Shown here piece after piece: positions 1 through 5,054 of a DNA stretch of 5,054 nucleotides (position 1 is the first letter of the stretch; each line of letters starts with the position of its first letter). The stretch spans positions 1 through 5,054 of the forward strand of contig JAITAP010000020.1 in NCBI GenBank assembly GCA_031284065.1. Reading direction: 5' to 3'. Under the pieces are notes generated by a model. It made no database searches. It had not been told where the DNA came from and was given only the letters and a program-made list of their open reading frames with translations. The DNA is from Prevotellaceae bacterium. Lineage in GTDB: Bacteria; Bacteroidota; Bacteroidia; Bacteroidales; UBA932. The position numbers and the translations under genes were made by a program.

Positions 1-98
1 GGAATGTGTCCAAAAATATTTCGGAGCCATTCCTACGGAATGTCGGGTTTGGTGGCAGGGATGCTTTTCTACCGAGCGTTCCATCCCTAACGGGATGG
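1..98. repeat. Short interspersed hairpin repeats, left edge
   Basis: Two perfect palindromic hairpins lie here. At 28-42 the arms CATTCC and GGAATG flank the loop TAC. At 81-98 the arms CCATCCC and GGGATGG flank the loop TAAC. A TTTTCTA tract (65-71) precedes the second hairpin by 9 nt. The first bases of the window, GGAATGT, repeat the 3' arm and next base of the first hairpin (37-43), so another copy probably lies just outside the window. No reading frame here looks like a gene. From memory, similar hairpins are scattered between genes in Bacteroidales genomes, but that identification is not proven here. Confidence 0.6.
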
Positions 99-150
99 CG
101 CTTGAGAATTTTGAATGACTTTGTTGCAACGAGAGCACATTATGAAATTC

Positions 151-185
151 TGAATTCTGAATTTTGAATTTTGAATTTTGAATTG
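151..185. repeat. Tandem 7-bp repeat, five units of TGAATTY
   Basis: Five consecutive 7-bp units run without interruption: TGAATTC, then TGAATTT three times, and finally TGAATTG. A related TGAAATTC (143-150) directly precedes them, and TTTTGAATGA (109-118) looks like a more distant stray copy. The tract is A/T-rich and non-coding. It sits just beyond the inverted repeat that follows the GH13 gene. Simple heptamer repeats of this kind can vary in copy number by slippage; no function is evident. Confidence 0.75.
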
Positions 186-191
186 GCTGAT

Positions 192-262
192 GCCGTGTAA
201 GTCCCGCAGGGACGACACTTGCTGTCGCCTCCAAAGTGTCGTCCCTGCGGGACTTACACGGC
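192..262. repeat. Perfect 29-bp inverted repeat, possible end-of-transcript hairpin
   Basis: The left arm (192-220) and right arm (234-262) are exact reverse complements over 29 bases, with a 13-nt loop at 221-233. Each arm also holds its own small palindrome: GTCCC-GCA-GGGAC at 201-213 and GTCCC-TGC-GGGAC at 241-253. The DNA could therefore fold as one long hairpin or two short ones. It begins 19 nt past the stop codon of the minus-strand GH13 gene, where a terminator or 3'-end stabilising structure would be expected. In the minus-strand transcript no U-run follows the stem, so it is not a classical intrinsic terminator. It could equally be two inverted copies of a dispersed element. Confidence 0.7.
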
Positions 263-281
263 GCAAGCCTGTTCTTAATTT

Positions 282-2147
282 TCATTGCTTTCCCTCAACT
301 ATACTCCCGCTTTCAGCGGCGCCGCGCCCCAGCTCCAGCACGTAAACGCCTTTCCCGCCAATGGCAATATCCGTTCTCAGCGAAATGTCTTTACCCGAAA
401 TAACGTCTCTTGCGGTAGAGAATGTTCCGGTTACTTCGTAGTACTTTTGCGGGTTCAGGATTTGTTCTTTTTCCGAGCCGTTTACGATGACTAATACCCT
501 CGAATCGTCGGCTATTCGTGCATAGACGTAACATTCGGAGCTGTAGTCGGGCGCATAGTGGAGCAGCTTGCCCTCTGCAACGGCTTTGCTGTTTTTTCTC
601 CACTGCAACAGCGTTTGCAGGTAGCTCCATGCTTCATTTTGCAAGCTTGTGCGGCCATTTTTTGTAAAAGCGTTGGCTTTGTCCTCATTCCAGCCTCCGG
701 GAAAATCTTTGCGAAGGTTGCCGTCGCCCTCGCTTTTTTCGCCCGCCAGCAAAATTTCCGTTCCGTAGTACAGCTGCGGTGTTCCGCGCGTGGTCAGGAG
801 TAAGGCTGTTGCCTGCTTGAAGCGGTTCAGGTCGGCTTCTCCCTGCTTTGCAAAGCGGCTTACATCGTGATTATCCAAAAAAATCAGCAAATTGCTCAAA
901 TCCGGATACAGGAAGTCTTGCGCAAGCGCTTCGTATATTTTTTTCAGGGGATTTTTTTCTGTAGAATGAATACTAAACGCTTGTTCGCAGGCATTCATCC
1001 AGTTGAAATCCATAACGGTTTGAAGGTTTGATTGGCAATCGCTCAGCTTGGAGCTTTGCTGCCACCACGCAAGTGGAGCGGGGTTTATGTACCACGACTC
1101 TCCAACTATGTTGAAGTCGGGGTATTCGTTTTTCACCGCCTTGCACCATTGGGCAAGAAATTCAAAATCGGCGTAAGGGTGCGTATCGTGACGGATGCCG
1201 TCAATTCGAGCCTGCTCAATCCACCAGATGCTGTTTTGAATCAGGTAGGCGGCCAAGAGCGGATTCCGCTGGTTCAGGTCGGGCATTTCCGGCACAAACC
1301 AGCCGTTGACCATTCCCTCAACTTCCGACGGCGGGGCGTGAACGTCCATTACCGTGTATAGATTATGCGTTGTTGGGACAAATCCGTCCTGATGGTTCAA
1401 CCAGTCGGGCGTGGGCAGGTCTTCCATCCACCAGTGGCGGCTTCCGCAGTGGTTGTAAATCATATCCATCACTACTTTCATGCCTTTGCTGTGGATATTT
1501 TCGACCAGCCGGCAGTAGTCGTCGTTGCTGCCCAAGCGTTTATCTACCTTGTAAAAATCGGTAATTGCGTAGCCGTGATACGAGCCTTGCGGCATCCTGT
1601 TTTCCAGCACGGGATTCAGCCATATCGTTGTAGCTCCCAAATCGCGGATGTAGTCCAAATGTCGGCTTACTCCCGCCAAATCGCCTCCATGCCGGGCGAA
1701 TGGGTCGCTCCGGTCAACGGAAACGCCATCCCAGCTGTCGTTGGAGGCGTCTCCGTTGGCAAACCGGTCGGGCATAATCAGGTAGAGCACGTCCGAAGGG
1801 TTGAAGCCTTGTGCGCCTTTGGAGTGAGCGCGCGCTTTCAGCTCAAATGTATGGGTTGTTTGCTTTTTGCCGTCTATAAACGTAAGGTTTAGCAGCCCCG
1901 GTTGAGCGTTTTTGCCTATTTTGAGGTAGAGGAACAGGTAGTTTGGGTTTTCTACCTTTACAATTTTGTCCAGCTTAACGTCGGCGTAGTCCAATTTTAC
2001 TCGCGCATTGCCAATATTTTCCCCATAGACTAACAGCTGCAGCTCGGGATTTTTCATTCCTGTCCACCAAAAGGCAGGCTCTACGCGGAGCGCGAACGAA
2101 AAATACGAAACGAGCAGCAGGAACGGAAACAGTAATATTTTTTTCAT
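282..2147 (-). CDS. susA: GH13 neopullulanase/cyclomaltodextrinase-type alpha-amylase, SusA-like, exported
   Basis: This 621-residue enzyme should hydrolyse alpha-glucosidic bonds in maltodextrin, pullulan or cyclodextrins, giving short oligosaccharides. Residues 1-19 form a signal peptide (KK, a hydrophobic core, then FSFA before LRVEP), which places the protein in the periplasm or outside it. An N-terminal beta-sandwich of the cyclomaltodextrinase type covers about 20-110 and the catalytic barrel about 115-520. A C-terminal beta domain follows. All GH13 signature regions are present: DMIYNH (228-233), MPDLN (288-292), DGIRHDTHPY with nucleophile Asp321, VGESW with acid Glu350, and FLDNHD with Asp428. 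The length is close to Bacteroides SusA (617 residues, from memory). The start at 2147 is chosen because it begins the signal peptide. An upstream in-frame ATG at 2273 would add 42 residues, read through a repeat, that hide the signal. The gene lies 369 bp downstream of the GH97 gene on the same strand. The exact substrate is not settled by sequence; the gene symbol is by analogy. Confidence 0.93.
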   Translation of the reverse strand: MKKILLFPFLLLVSYFSFALRVEPAFWWTGMKNPELQLLVYGENIGNARVKLDYADVKLDKIVKVENPNYLFLYLKIGKNAQPGLLNLTFIDGKKQTTHTFELKARAHSKGAQGFNPSDVLYLIMPDRFANGDASNDSWDGVSVDRSDPFARHGGDLAGVSRHLDYIRDLGATTIWLNPVLENRMPQGSYHGYAITDFYKVDKRLGSNDDYCRLVENIHSKGMKVVMDMIYNHCGSRHWWMEDLPTPDWLNHQDGFVPTTHNLYTVMDVHAPPSEVEGMVNGWFVPEMPDLNQRNPLLAAYLIQNSIWWIEQARIDGIRHDTHPYADFEFLAQWCKAVKNEYPDFNIVGESWYINPAPLAWWQQSSKLSDCQSNLQTVMDFNWMNACEQAFSIHSTEKNPLKKIYEALAQDFLYPDLSNLLIFLDNHDVSRFAKQGEADLNRFKQATALLLTTRGTPQLYYGTEILLAGEKSEGDGNLRKDFPGGWNEDKANAFTKNGRTSLQNEAWSYLQTLLQWRKNSKAVAEGKLLHYAPDYSSECYVYARIADDSRVLVIVNGSEKEQILNPQKYYEVTGTFSTARDVISGKDISLRTDIAIGGKGVYVLELGRGAAESGSIVEGKQ

Positions 2148-2200
2148 TGTTGTTTCATTATTTAAAAGATGATATACTTGGCGCAGTATGATTTTGTGTA

Positions 2201-2252
2201 TTGTCTGCGCCGAACTCCAATTCCCCGTAGGGAAACAATACCAATAGAAAAA
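2201..2252 (-). repeat. Hairpin module, copy A
   Basis: This copy reads on the plus strand as TTGTCTGCGCCGAACTCC, then the hairpin TTCCC-CGTA-GGGAA (2221-2234), then AATAGAAAAA. It aligns with copy B at 2274-2329: the start, the hairpin core and the AATAGAAAAA end are shared, with indels between them. The minus strand is given as the direction because there the module begins TTTTTCTATT and then reaches the hairpin, as in the plus-strand element at 65-98. Confidence 0.65.
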
Positions 2253-2273
2253 CACGTGTCGTCCTTTTCTCAA

Positions 2274-2329
2274 TTGTCTACGCCGAGCTCCGCTTCGCTC
2301 CGGTTCCCCGCAGGGGGTTAATAGAAAAA
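2274..2329 (-). repeat. Hairpin module, copy B
   Basis: This is the second, diverged copy of the module at 2201-2252. It shares TTGTCT-CGCCGA-CTCC, the TTCCCCG-AGGG core and the AATAGAAAAA end. It carries an extra GCTTCGCTC-like stretch (about 2292-2300) that makes a GAGC/GCTC stem (2285-2288 with 2297-2300). Its main hairpin is CCCC-GCA-GGGG at 2306-2316. A 21-nt linker (2253-2273) separates the two copies. It lies in the untranslated gap between the two glycosidase genes. Confidence 0.65.
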
Positions 2330-2390
2330 TGGCGATGCTATTAAAGCCCTACGGGCTAATGGCGAAAGCGGGCGACGATATTTTCTATTA
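2319..2390. repeat. Inverted repeat TAATAGAAAA / TTTTCTATTA enclosing a hairpin
   Basis: A perfect 10-bp inverted repeat has arms at 2319-2328 and 2381-2390. Inside it lies a smaller hairpin, AGCCC-TAC-GGGCT at 2345-2357, whose stem can be extended by ATTA/TAAT pairing with a 2-nt bulge. The enclosed sequence also carries ATGGCGA twice (2329-2335 and 2359-2365). The left arm overlaps the end of module copy B, so this may be one compound element. It has no recognisable coding content. Confidence 0.55.
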
Positions 2391-2447
2391 TTCCTCGTCA
2401 GAGCGCACAATGATGGTTTTAGCATCTAAAGAAATAGCTTCCGGCAT
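2388..2447 (-). other. Very short open frame downstream of GH97, doubtful gene
   Basis: A 19-codon frame, MPEAISLDAKTIIVRSDEE, starts at 2447 and stops with TAA at 2388-2390. It is in the same frame as the GH97 gene, and all 42 codons between the GH97 TAG (2517-2519) and this TAA are open. It could be chance, a decayed gene tail, or a stretch belonging to an interspersed repeat. No ribosome binding site or known family supports it, so it is noted rather than called as a gene. Confidence 0.12.
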
Positions 2448-2465
2448 AATCTTTTTATTCAAATT

Positions 2466-2499
2466 GTTTTCCGGCAAATTTAAGCATTTGTTGGAAAAC
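2466..2499. repeat. Imperfect hairpin just after the GH97 gene
   Basis: The outer arms GTTTTCC (2466-2472) and GGAAAAC (2493-2499) enclose the inner arms CAAAT (2475-2479) and ATTTG (2486-2490), with a 6-nt loop. In plus-strand RNA the GG and UU between the stems can form wobble pairs, giving 14 continuous pairs. In minus-strand RNA the same positions are A/C mismatches. It lies 17 nt past the GH97 stop and could weakly affect transcript ends, but there is no U-run after it on the minus strand. Confidence 0.35.
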
Positions 2500-2516
2500 G
2501 GCAAGAAAAATGCCAG

Positions 2517-4697
2517 CTACTTCCGCTCCACAATGCTGATTGCGTACCCGCCGCCCGGCGCAGACTTCAGCGTGAGCTTTGACTTGGACGTTACCTCTAC
2601 CTTTTTGATGGTGTAGGCCTGAGGGTTGGTTTTGTAGTGCGCGTCGGGTGCGTCGGCGTAGATGGTTGCCGTGTACTTTTTGCTCGGCTCAAGGAAGTCG
2701 AGCGCAATTTTTGACGTGAAGCCGTCTTCTCCGCACACGCTCCCCACAAACCAGCTGCTGCTGCCTTTGGCTTTGCGGGCTACGGTAATGTATTTTCCCG
2801 GCTCGGCCTCCAGATACTTGCTGTCGTCCCAGTCCACCGCCACGTCTTTGATGAACTGAAAAGCGTCCAAAAAGCGGTTGTAGTTTTCGGGGAGGTCGGC
2901 GGCCATCTGCAAGGGGCTGTACATGGTAACGTACAGCGCCAGCTGGTTTGCCAGCGTGCTGTTCACGTGCGAGGTGTTGGAGGGGTTAAGCTTTGCAATG
3001 TCCATTTCAAAGATGCCGGGCGTGTAGTCCATTGGGCCTCCTGTCAGGCGGGTGAACGGCAGCACGGTAACGTGGTTGGGCTTGTTCCCCCCGAAAGCCT
3101 GATACTCCGTGCCCCGCGCGGATTCGTTGCCAATCAGGTTGGGGTAGGTGCGGCAAATACCTGTGGGGCGCACCGCCTCGTGCGCGTTGACCATAATCCG
3201 GTACTGCGCCGCCTTTTCTATGGCGTACAGGTAGTGGTTGTTTAGCCACTGGCTGTAGTGGTATTCGCCGCGCGGAATAATGTCGCCCACGTAGCCGCTT
3301 TTGACGGCGTCGTAGCCGTTGTCCTTCATAAATTGGTAGGCGCGGTCGATGTGGCGCTCGTAGCTGCGGATGGAGGCAGATGTTTCGTGGTGCATAATCA
3401 TTTTTATGCCCTTAGCCTCCGCGTAGCGGTGAATTTCTTTCAAATCGAAATCGGGGTAGGGCGTGAGGAAGTCGAACACGTAGTCTTTGGAGTTTCCGAA
3501 CCAGTCCTCCCAGCCCACGTTCCAGCCCTCCACCAGCGCCGCGTCGAACCCGTGCAGGGCTGCAAAGTCGATGTACTCCTTCACGTGGGCGGTTGTTGCG
3601 GCGTGCCGCCCGCTGGGGTTGACCTTTGCGTAGTCGGTAACGCCCAGCTGCACGCCGGGCAGGTCGCCGGTGTACGCCCAATCTTTGGCGCCGGTAATCA
3701 TTTCCCACCAAACGCCCACGTACTTTACGGGCTTTATCCACGAGGGGTCGGCAATTTTGCAGGGCTCGTTGAGGTTTAGCGTAATGTTGGACGCTAAAAT
3801 GTCGCGGGCGTCGTCGCTCACGATAACCGTGCGCCAGGGGCTGTGGCAGGGCGCTTGCAGATGCCCTTTTGTGCCGTTTGCGTCGGGGGTGAGGTGAGAT
3901 TCAAACACAAAGCTCCGGTCGTCCAGATTCAGGTGCATGCAGGCGTAGTTGATGAGCGCCGCCTCGTGCAGGTTGATGTAGAGCCCGTCGTCCGTTTTGA
4001 GCATCAGCGCGGTTTGCACGCCGGTGGGGGAGAACGGCGTTTGGGACGAATTTGGGGTAACGGCCTGCGGCATCAAGCCCCTTACCTCCGACAGGCGGGA
4101 GGTGGTGTAGTCGTACTCCTGCGTATCGTAGTCGCCCGGAATCCAGTAGGCCGTGTGGTCTCCGGTCATGGCAAACTGCGTGCGCTCTTCTTTTAGGATT
4201 ATGTACACCAGATTTTTTTGCTGCGGAAATTCGTAGCGAAATCCCAGCCCGTCGTCAAACAGCCGGAAGCGAATAACGATTTGGCGGTCGGTTGCCGGTT
4301 GGCTCAGCGTAACGGCAAGCTCGTTGTAGTGGTTGCGAATGTTTTTTGTTTCCCCCCACACCGGCTGCCACGTTTCGTCGAAAGAGGTCGTTTGGCTGCC
4401 GACAACCTGAAAGCCGCTGTACAGGTTGTTTTTCAGGCTCTGCTTCTCCGGAGATTGCCCTTCGGGAGAAAAATCGTTGAAGGTACGCTTTACGCCTTCC
4501 GGCATCAGCTCCAAGCCCAGCTTGCCGGGCTTAATCACCGTTTTGCCCTTATAGGTCAGGGTGTAGAGCGGCGCGCTGTCGCCCGAAAGCGAAAAGTTCA
4601 TGCGCAGGTTCCCGTTTGGGGAGGTTAGCGTCTGTGCGCTAAGCGCAGAGCACGATAGCGATAGCAGGAGAAATGCTCCTTGAATGTTTTTGTTCAT
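2517..4697 (-). CDS. susB: SusB-type GH97 alpha-glucosidase, exported
   Basis: This 726-residue enzyme should be a calcium-dependent, inverting alpha-glucoside hydrolase that releases glucose from maltooligosaccharides in the periplasm. Residues 1-21 look like a signal peptide (MNKN, a hydrophobic stretch, then SALSA before QTLTS). The layout is that of GH97: an N-terminal beta-sandwich about 22-315, a barrel about 320-600 and a C-terminal beta domain about 615-726. The glutamates known to be catalytic or metal-binding in Bacteroides SusB are all in place. They are Glu438 in HHETSAS, Glu507 in NAHEA, and Glu525 and Glu531 in GNESARGTEYQ, each one residue before its SusB counterpart (439, 508, 526, 532, from memory). 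Glu194 in GDYDTQEYDY fits the remaining calcium ligand. Keeping both base glutamates argues for the inverting glucosidase branch rather than the retaining alpha-galactosidase branch. Bacteroides SusB is 738 residues, so this copy is full length. The SusA-like gene follows on the same strand after 369 bp; a divergent gene starts 57 bp upstream. Confidence 0.96.
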   Translation of the reverse strand: MNKNIQGAFLLLSLSCSALSAQTLTSPNGNLRMNFSLSGDSAPLYTLTYKGKTVIKPGKLGLELMPEGVKRTFNDFSPEGQSPEKQSLKNNLYSGFQVVGSQTTSFDETWQPVWGETKNIRNHYNELAVTLSQPATDRQIVIRFRLFDDGLGFRYEFPQQKNLVYIILKEERTQFAMTGDHTAYWIPGDYDTQEYDYTTSRLSEVRGLMPQAVTPNSSQTPFSPTGVQTALMLKTDDGLYINLHEAALINYACMHLNLDDRSFVFESHLTPDANGTKGHLQAPCHSPWRTVIVSDDARDILASNITLNLNEPCKIADPSWIKPVKYVGVWWEMITGAKDWAYTGDLPGVQLGVTDYAKVNPSGRHAATTAHVKEYIDFAALHGFDAALVEGWNVGWEDWFGNSKDYVFDFLTPYPDFDLKEIHRYAEAKGIKMIMHHETSASIRSYERHIDRAYQFMKDNGYDAVKSGYVGDIIPRGEYHYSQWLNNHYLYAIEKAAQYRIMVNAHEAVRPTGICRTYPNLIGNESARGTEYQAFGGNKPNHVTVLPFTRLTGGPMDYTPGIFEMDIAKLNPSNTSHVNSTLANQLALYVTMYSPLQMAADLPENYNRFLDAFQFIKDVAVDWDDSKYLEAEPGKYITVARKAKGSSSWFVGSVCGEDGFTSKIALDFLEPSKKYTATIYADAPDAHYKTNPQAYTIKKVEVTSKSKLTLKSAPGGGYAISIVERK

Positions 4698-4720
4698 TTT
4701 CAGATTTATTTATACCTTTG
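4689..4720 (+). promoter_or_regulatory. Bacteroidetes-type promoter for the rightward gene
   Basis: TTTG at 4689-4692 and TACCTTTG at 4713-4720 match the Bacteroidetes -33 (TTTG) and -7 (TAnnTTTG) elements, with the usual 20-bp spacing. Transcription would start near 4725-4728 and leave a leader of about 30 nt before the ATG at 4755. The -33 element overlaps the first codons of the GH97 gene on the other strand, so rightward initiation and leftward GH97 initiation would compete for the same DNA. For the GH97 direction, only a partial -7-like TACGTTTA (minus strand, 4733-4740) was seen, with no fitting -33 element. Confidence 0.55.
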
Positions 4721-4754
4721 TTGTTACTATATTAAACGTAAATCTCTCAAAATT

Positions 4755-5054
4755 ATGTCTACCTCAACGCCCATTGCCGCTTACCCTGCCCGCTCCGGCG
4801 CTTCTCTGCCTCGTAAAAAAGCCGCGTTTTCCGGCGAATATACCGAAATGGAAAAGAAGCTGATTGAGCAATACGGTACCGATGTAGCCCAGCTGCGCGA
4901 ATCCCTTGCCGGCACAGAGCCGCTGAAAGGAGTGGAGTATGATGAGCACGGTATCCCCTTAGGCTGTACTGTGATGGAGTGGTTTGACGAATTAGACCAA
5001 AAGCTGATAGCGCATTGGGGCGAAGAATATCGCGAGCTGGCAAACAAAAGGCGC
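4755..5054 (+). CDS. Unrecognised small acidic protein, 3' end outside window
   Basis: An open frame starts at ATG 4755 and runs 100 codons without a stop to the window edge. I do not recognise the family. Residues 1-27 are rich in Ser, Ala, Pro and basic residues (PARSGASLPRKK) and probably disordered; there is no signal peptide or membrane segment. Two predicted helices resemble each other: EMEKKLIEQYGTDVAQL (31-47) and ELDQKLIAHWGEEYREL (79-95), identical at 6 of 17 places in a KLI-x2-aromatic-G pattern. They are joined by a segment with YDEHGIPLG (62-70). The start is supported by a promoter at 4689-4720. No Shine-Dalgarno sequence is seen, which is usual in Bacteroidetes. Minus-strand frames across this stretch are shadows. 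The gene diverges from the GH97 gene and shows no sign of a role in starch use. Confidence 0.75.
   Translation, partial: MSTSTPIAAYPARSGASLPRKKAAFSGEYTEMEKKLIEQYGTDVAQLRESLAGTEPLKGVEYDEHGIPLGCTVMEWFDELDQKLIAHWGEEYRELANKRR

Larger units (their letters stand above)
2148..2516. other. 369-bp spacer between GH97 and GH13 genes, repeat-rich
   Basis: This gap between two same-strand genes is unusually long for an operon. It holds two diverged copies of a hairpin module (2201-2252 and 2274-2329), an isolated hairpin (2345-2357), an A/T-rich inverted repeat (arms 2319-2328 and 2381-2390) and an imperfect hairpin (2466-2499). No convincing Bacteroidetes promoter was found by eye ahead of the GH13 start. 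The spacer therefore does not show whether GH13 is read from its own promoter or by read-through from GH97. A plus-strand frame starting at 2329 runs antisense into the GH97 3' end and is judged spurious. Confidence 0.7.

Noticed and set aside
1..281. CRISPR array or RNA gene in the left non-coding region
   Set aside because: The repeats are palindromes of differing sequence and irregular spacing, without constant direct repeats and unique spacers, and no tRNA-like fold was seen.
1365..1892. Plus-strand 175-codon frame inside the GH13 gene
   Set aside because: It is antisense to conserved catalytic-domain sequence, with no start signals or recognisable domain.
2148..2273. Longer GH13 start at ATG 2273 (42 extra residues)
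   Set aside because: The extra residues are read through repeat copy A and would bury a clear signal peptide that begins at the ATG at 2147.
2329..2616. Plus-strand 95-codon frame
   Set aside because: It starts within repeat sequence, runs antisense into the last 100 bases of the well-supported GH97 gene, and resembles no family I know.
3258..3779. Plus-strand 173-codon frame inside the GH97 gene
   Set aside because: It is a long antisense shadow of GC-rich GH97 coding sequence, Val/Ala-rich in composition, with no motif.
4457..4467. CCC-TTC-GGG palindrome within the GH97 gene as another family hairpin
   Set aside because: The loop differs from the family, and the sequence encodes ordinary protein in an N-terminal domain segment.
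4733..4740. TACGTTTA on the minus strand as the GH97 promoter
   Set aside because: It matches the -7 element only in part and has no TTTG at the proper spacing upstream, so it was not listed as a promoter.
4759..5047. Minus-strand frames across the right edge
   Set aside because: They oppose the promoter-supported plus-strand frame from 4755, which is open over all 100 codons; their composition does not look coding.

Overview
The window looks like a chromosomal segment of a Bacteroidales bacterium. Three things point there. The largest gene is a very close relative of SusB (GH97) of the Bacteroides starch utilisation system. A SusA-like GH13 enzyme follows it on the same strand. The one good promoter has the Bacteroidetes form (TTTG, 20 bp, TAnnTTTG), with no clear Shine-Dalgarno sequence ahead of the start it would serve. 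No rRNA, tRNA, CRISPR array, transposase or phage gene was seen.

Layout, left to right. Positions 1-281 are non-coding and rich in repeats: short hairpins with different stems but similar loops, a 7-bp tandem repeat, and a perfect 29-bp inverted repeat just past the end of the GH13 gene. Positions 282-2147 (minus) encode a secreted or periplasmic GH13 neopullulanase/cyclomaltodextrinase-type enzyme. Positions 2148-2516 are a long spacer holding two diverged tandem copies of a hairpin module, a further hairpin and a longer A/T-rich inverted repeat. Positions 2517-4697 (minus) encode the SusB-type alpha-glucosidase. Positions 4698-4754 are a 57-bp divergent spacer with a promoter reading rightward. 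Positions 4755-5054 (plus) are the first 100 codons of a small acidic protein that I do not recognise; it runs off the window.

The two glycosidases form a plausible functional pair. The GH13 enzyme cuts alpha-glucans such as maltodextrin, pullulan or cyclodextrin into short oligosaccharides, and the GH97 enzyme releases glucose from them. Both carry export signals, so they should work in the periplasm or outside the inner membrane. No SusC/SusD transport pair, SusR regulator or SusE/F lipoprotein lies in the window. The order is susB-like then susA-like, the reverse of the Bacteroides thetaiotaomicron locus, and the wide repeat-filled gap makes simple co-transcription uncertain.

The protein-coding content is mostly ordinary. 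The most unusual material is in the two non-coding stretches, where a family of small hairpins recurs in both orientations, and in the unrecognised plus-strand gene with its apparent internal duplication. I found no convincing new defence, mobile or RNA system.
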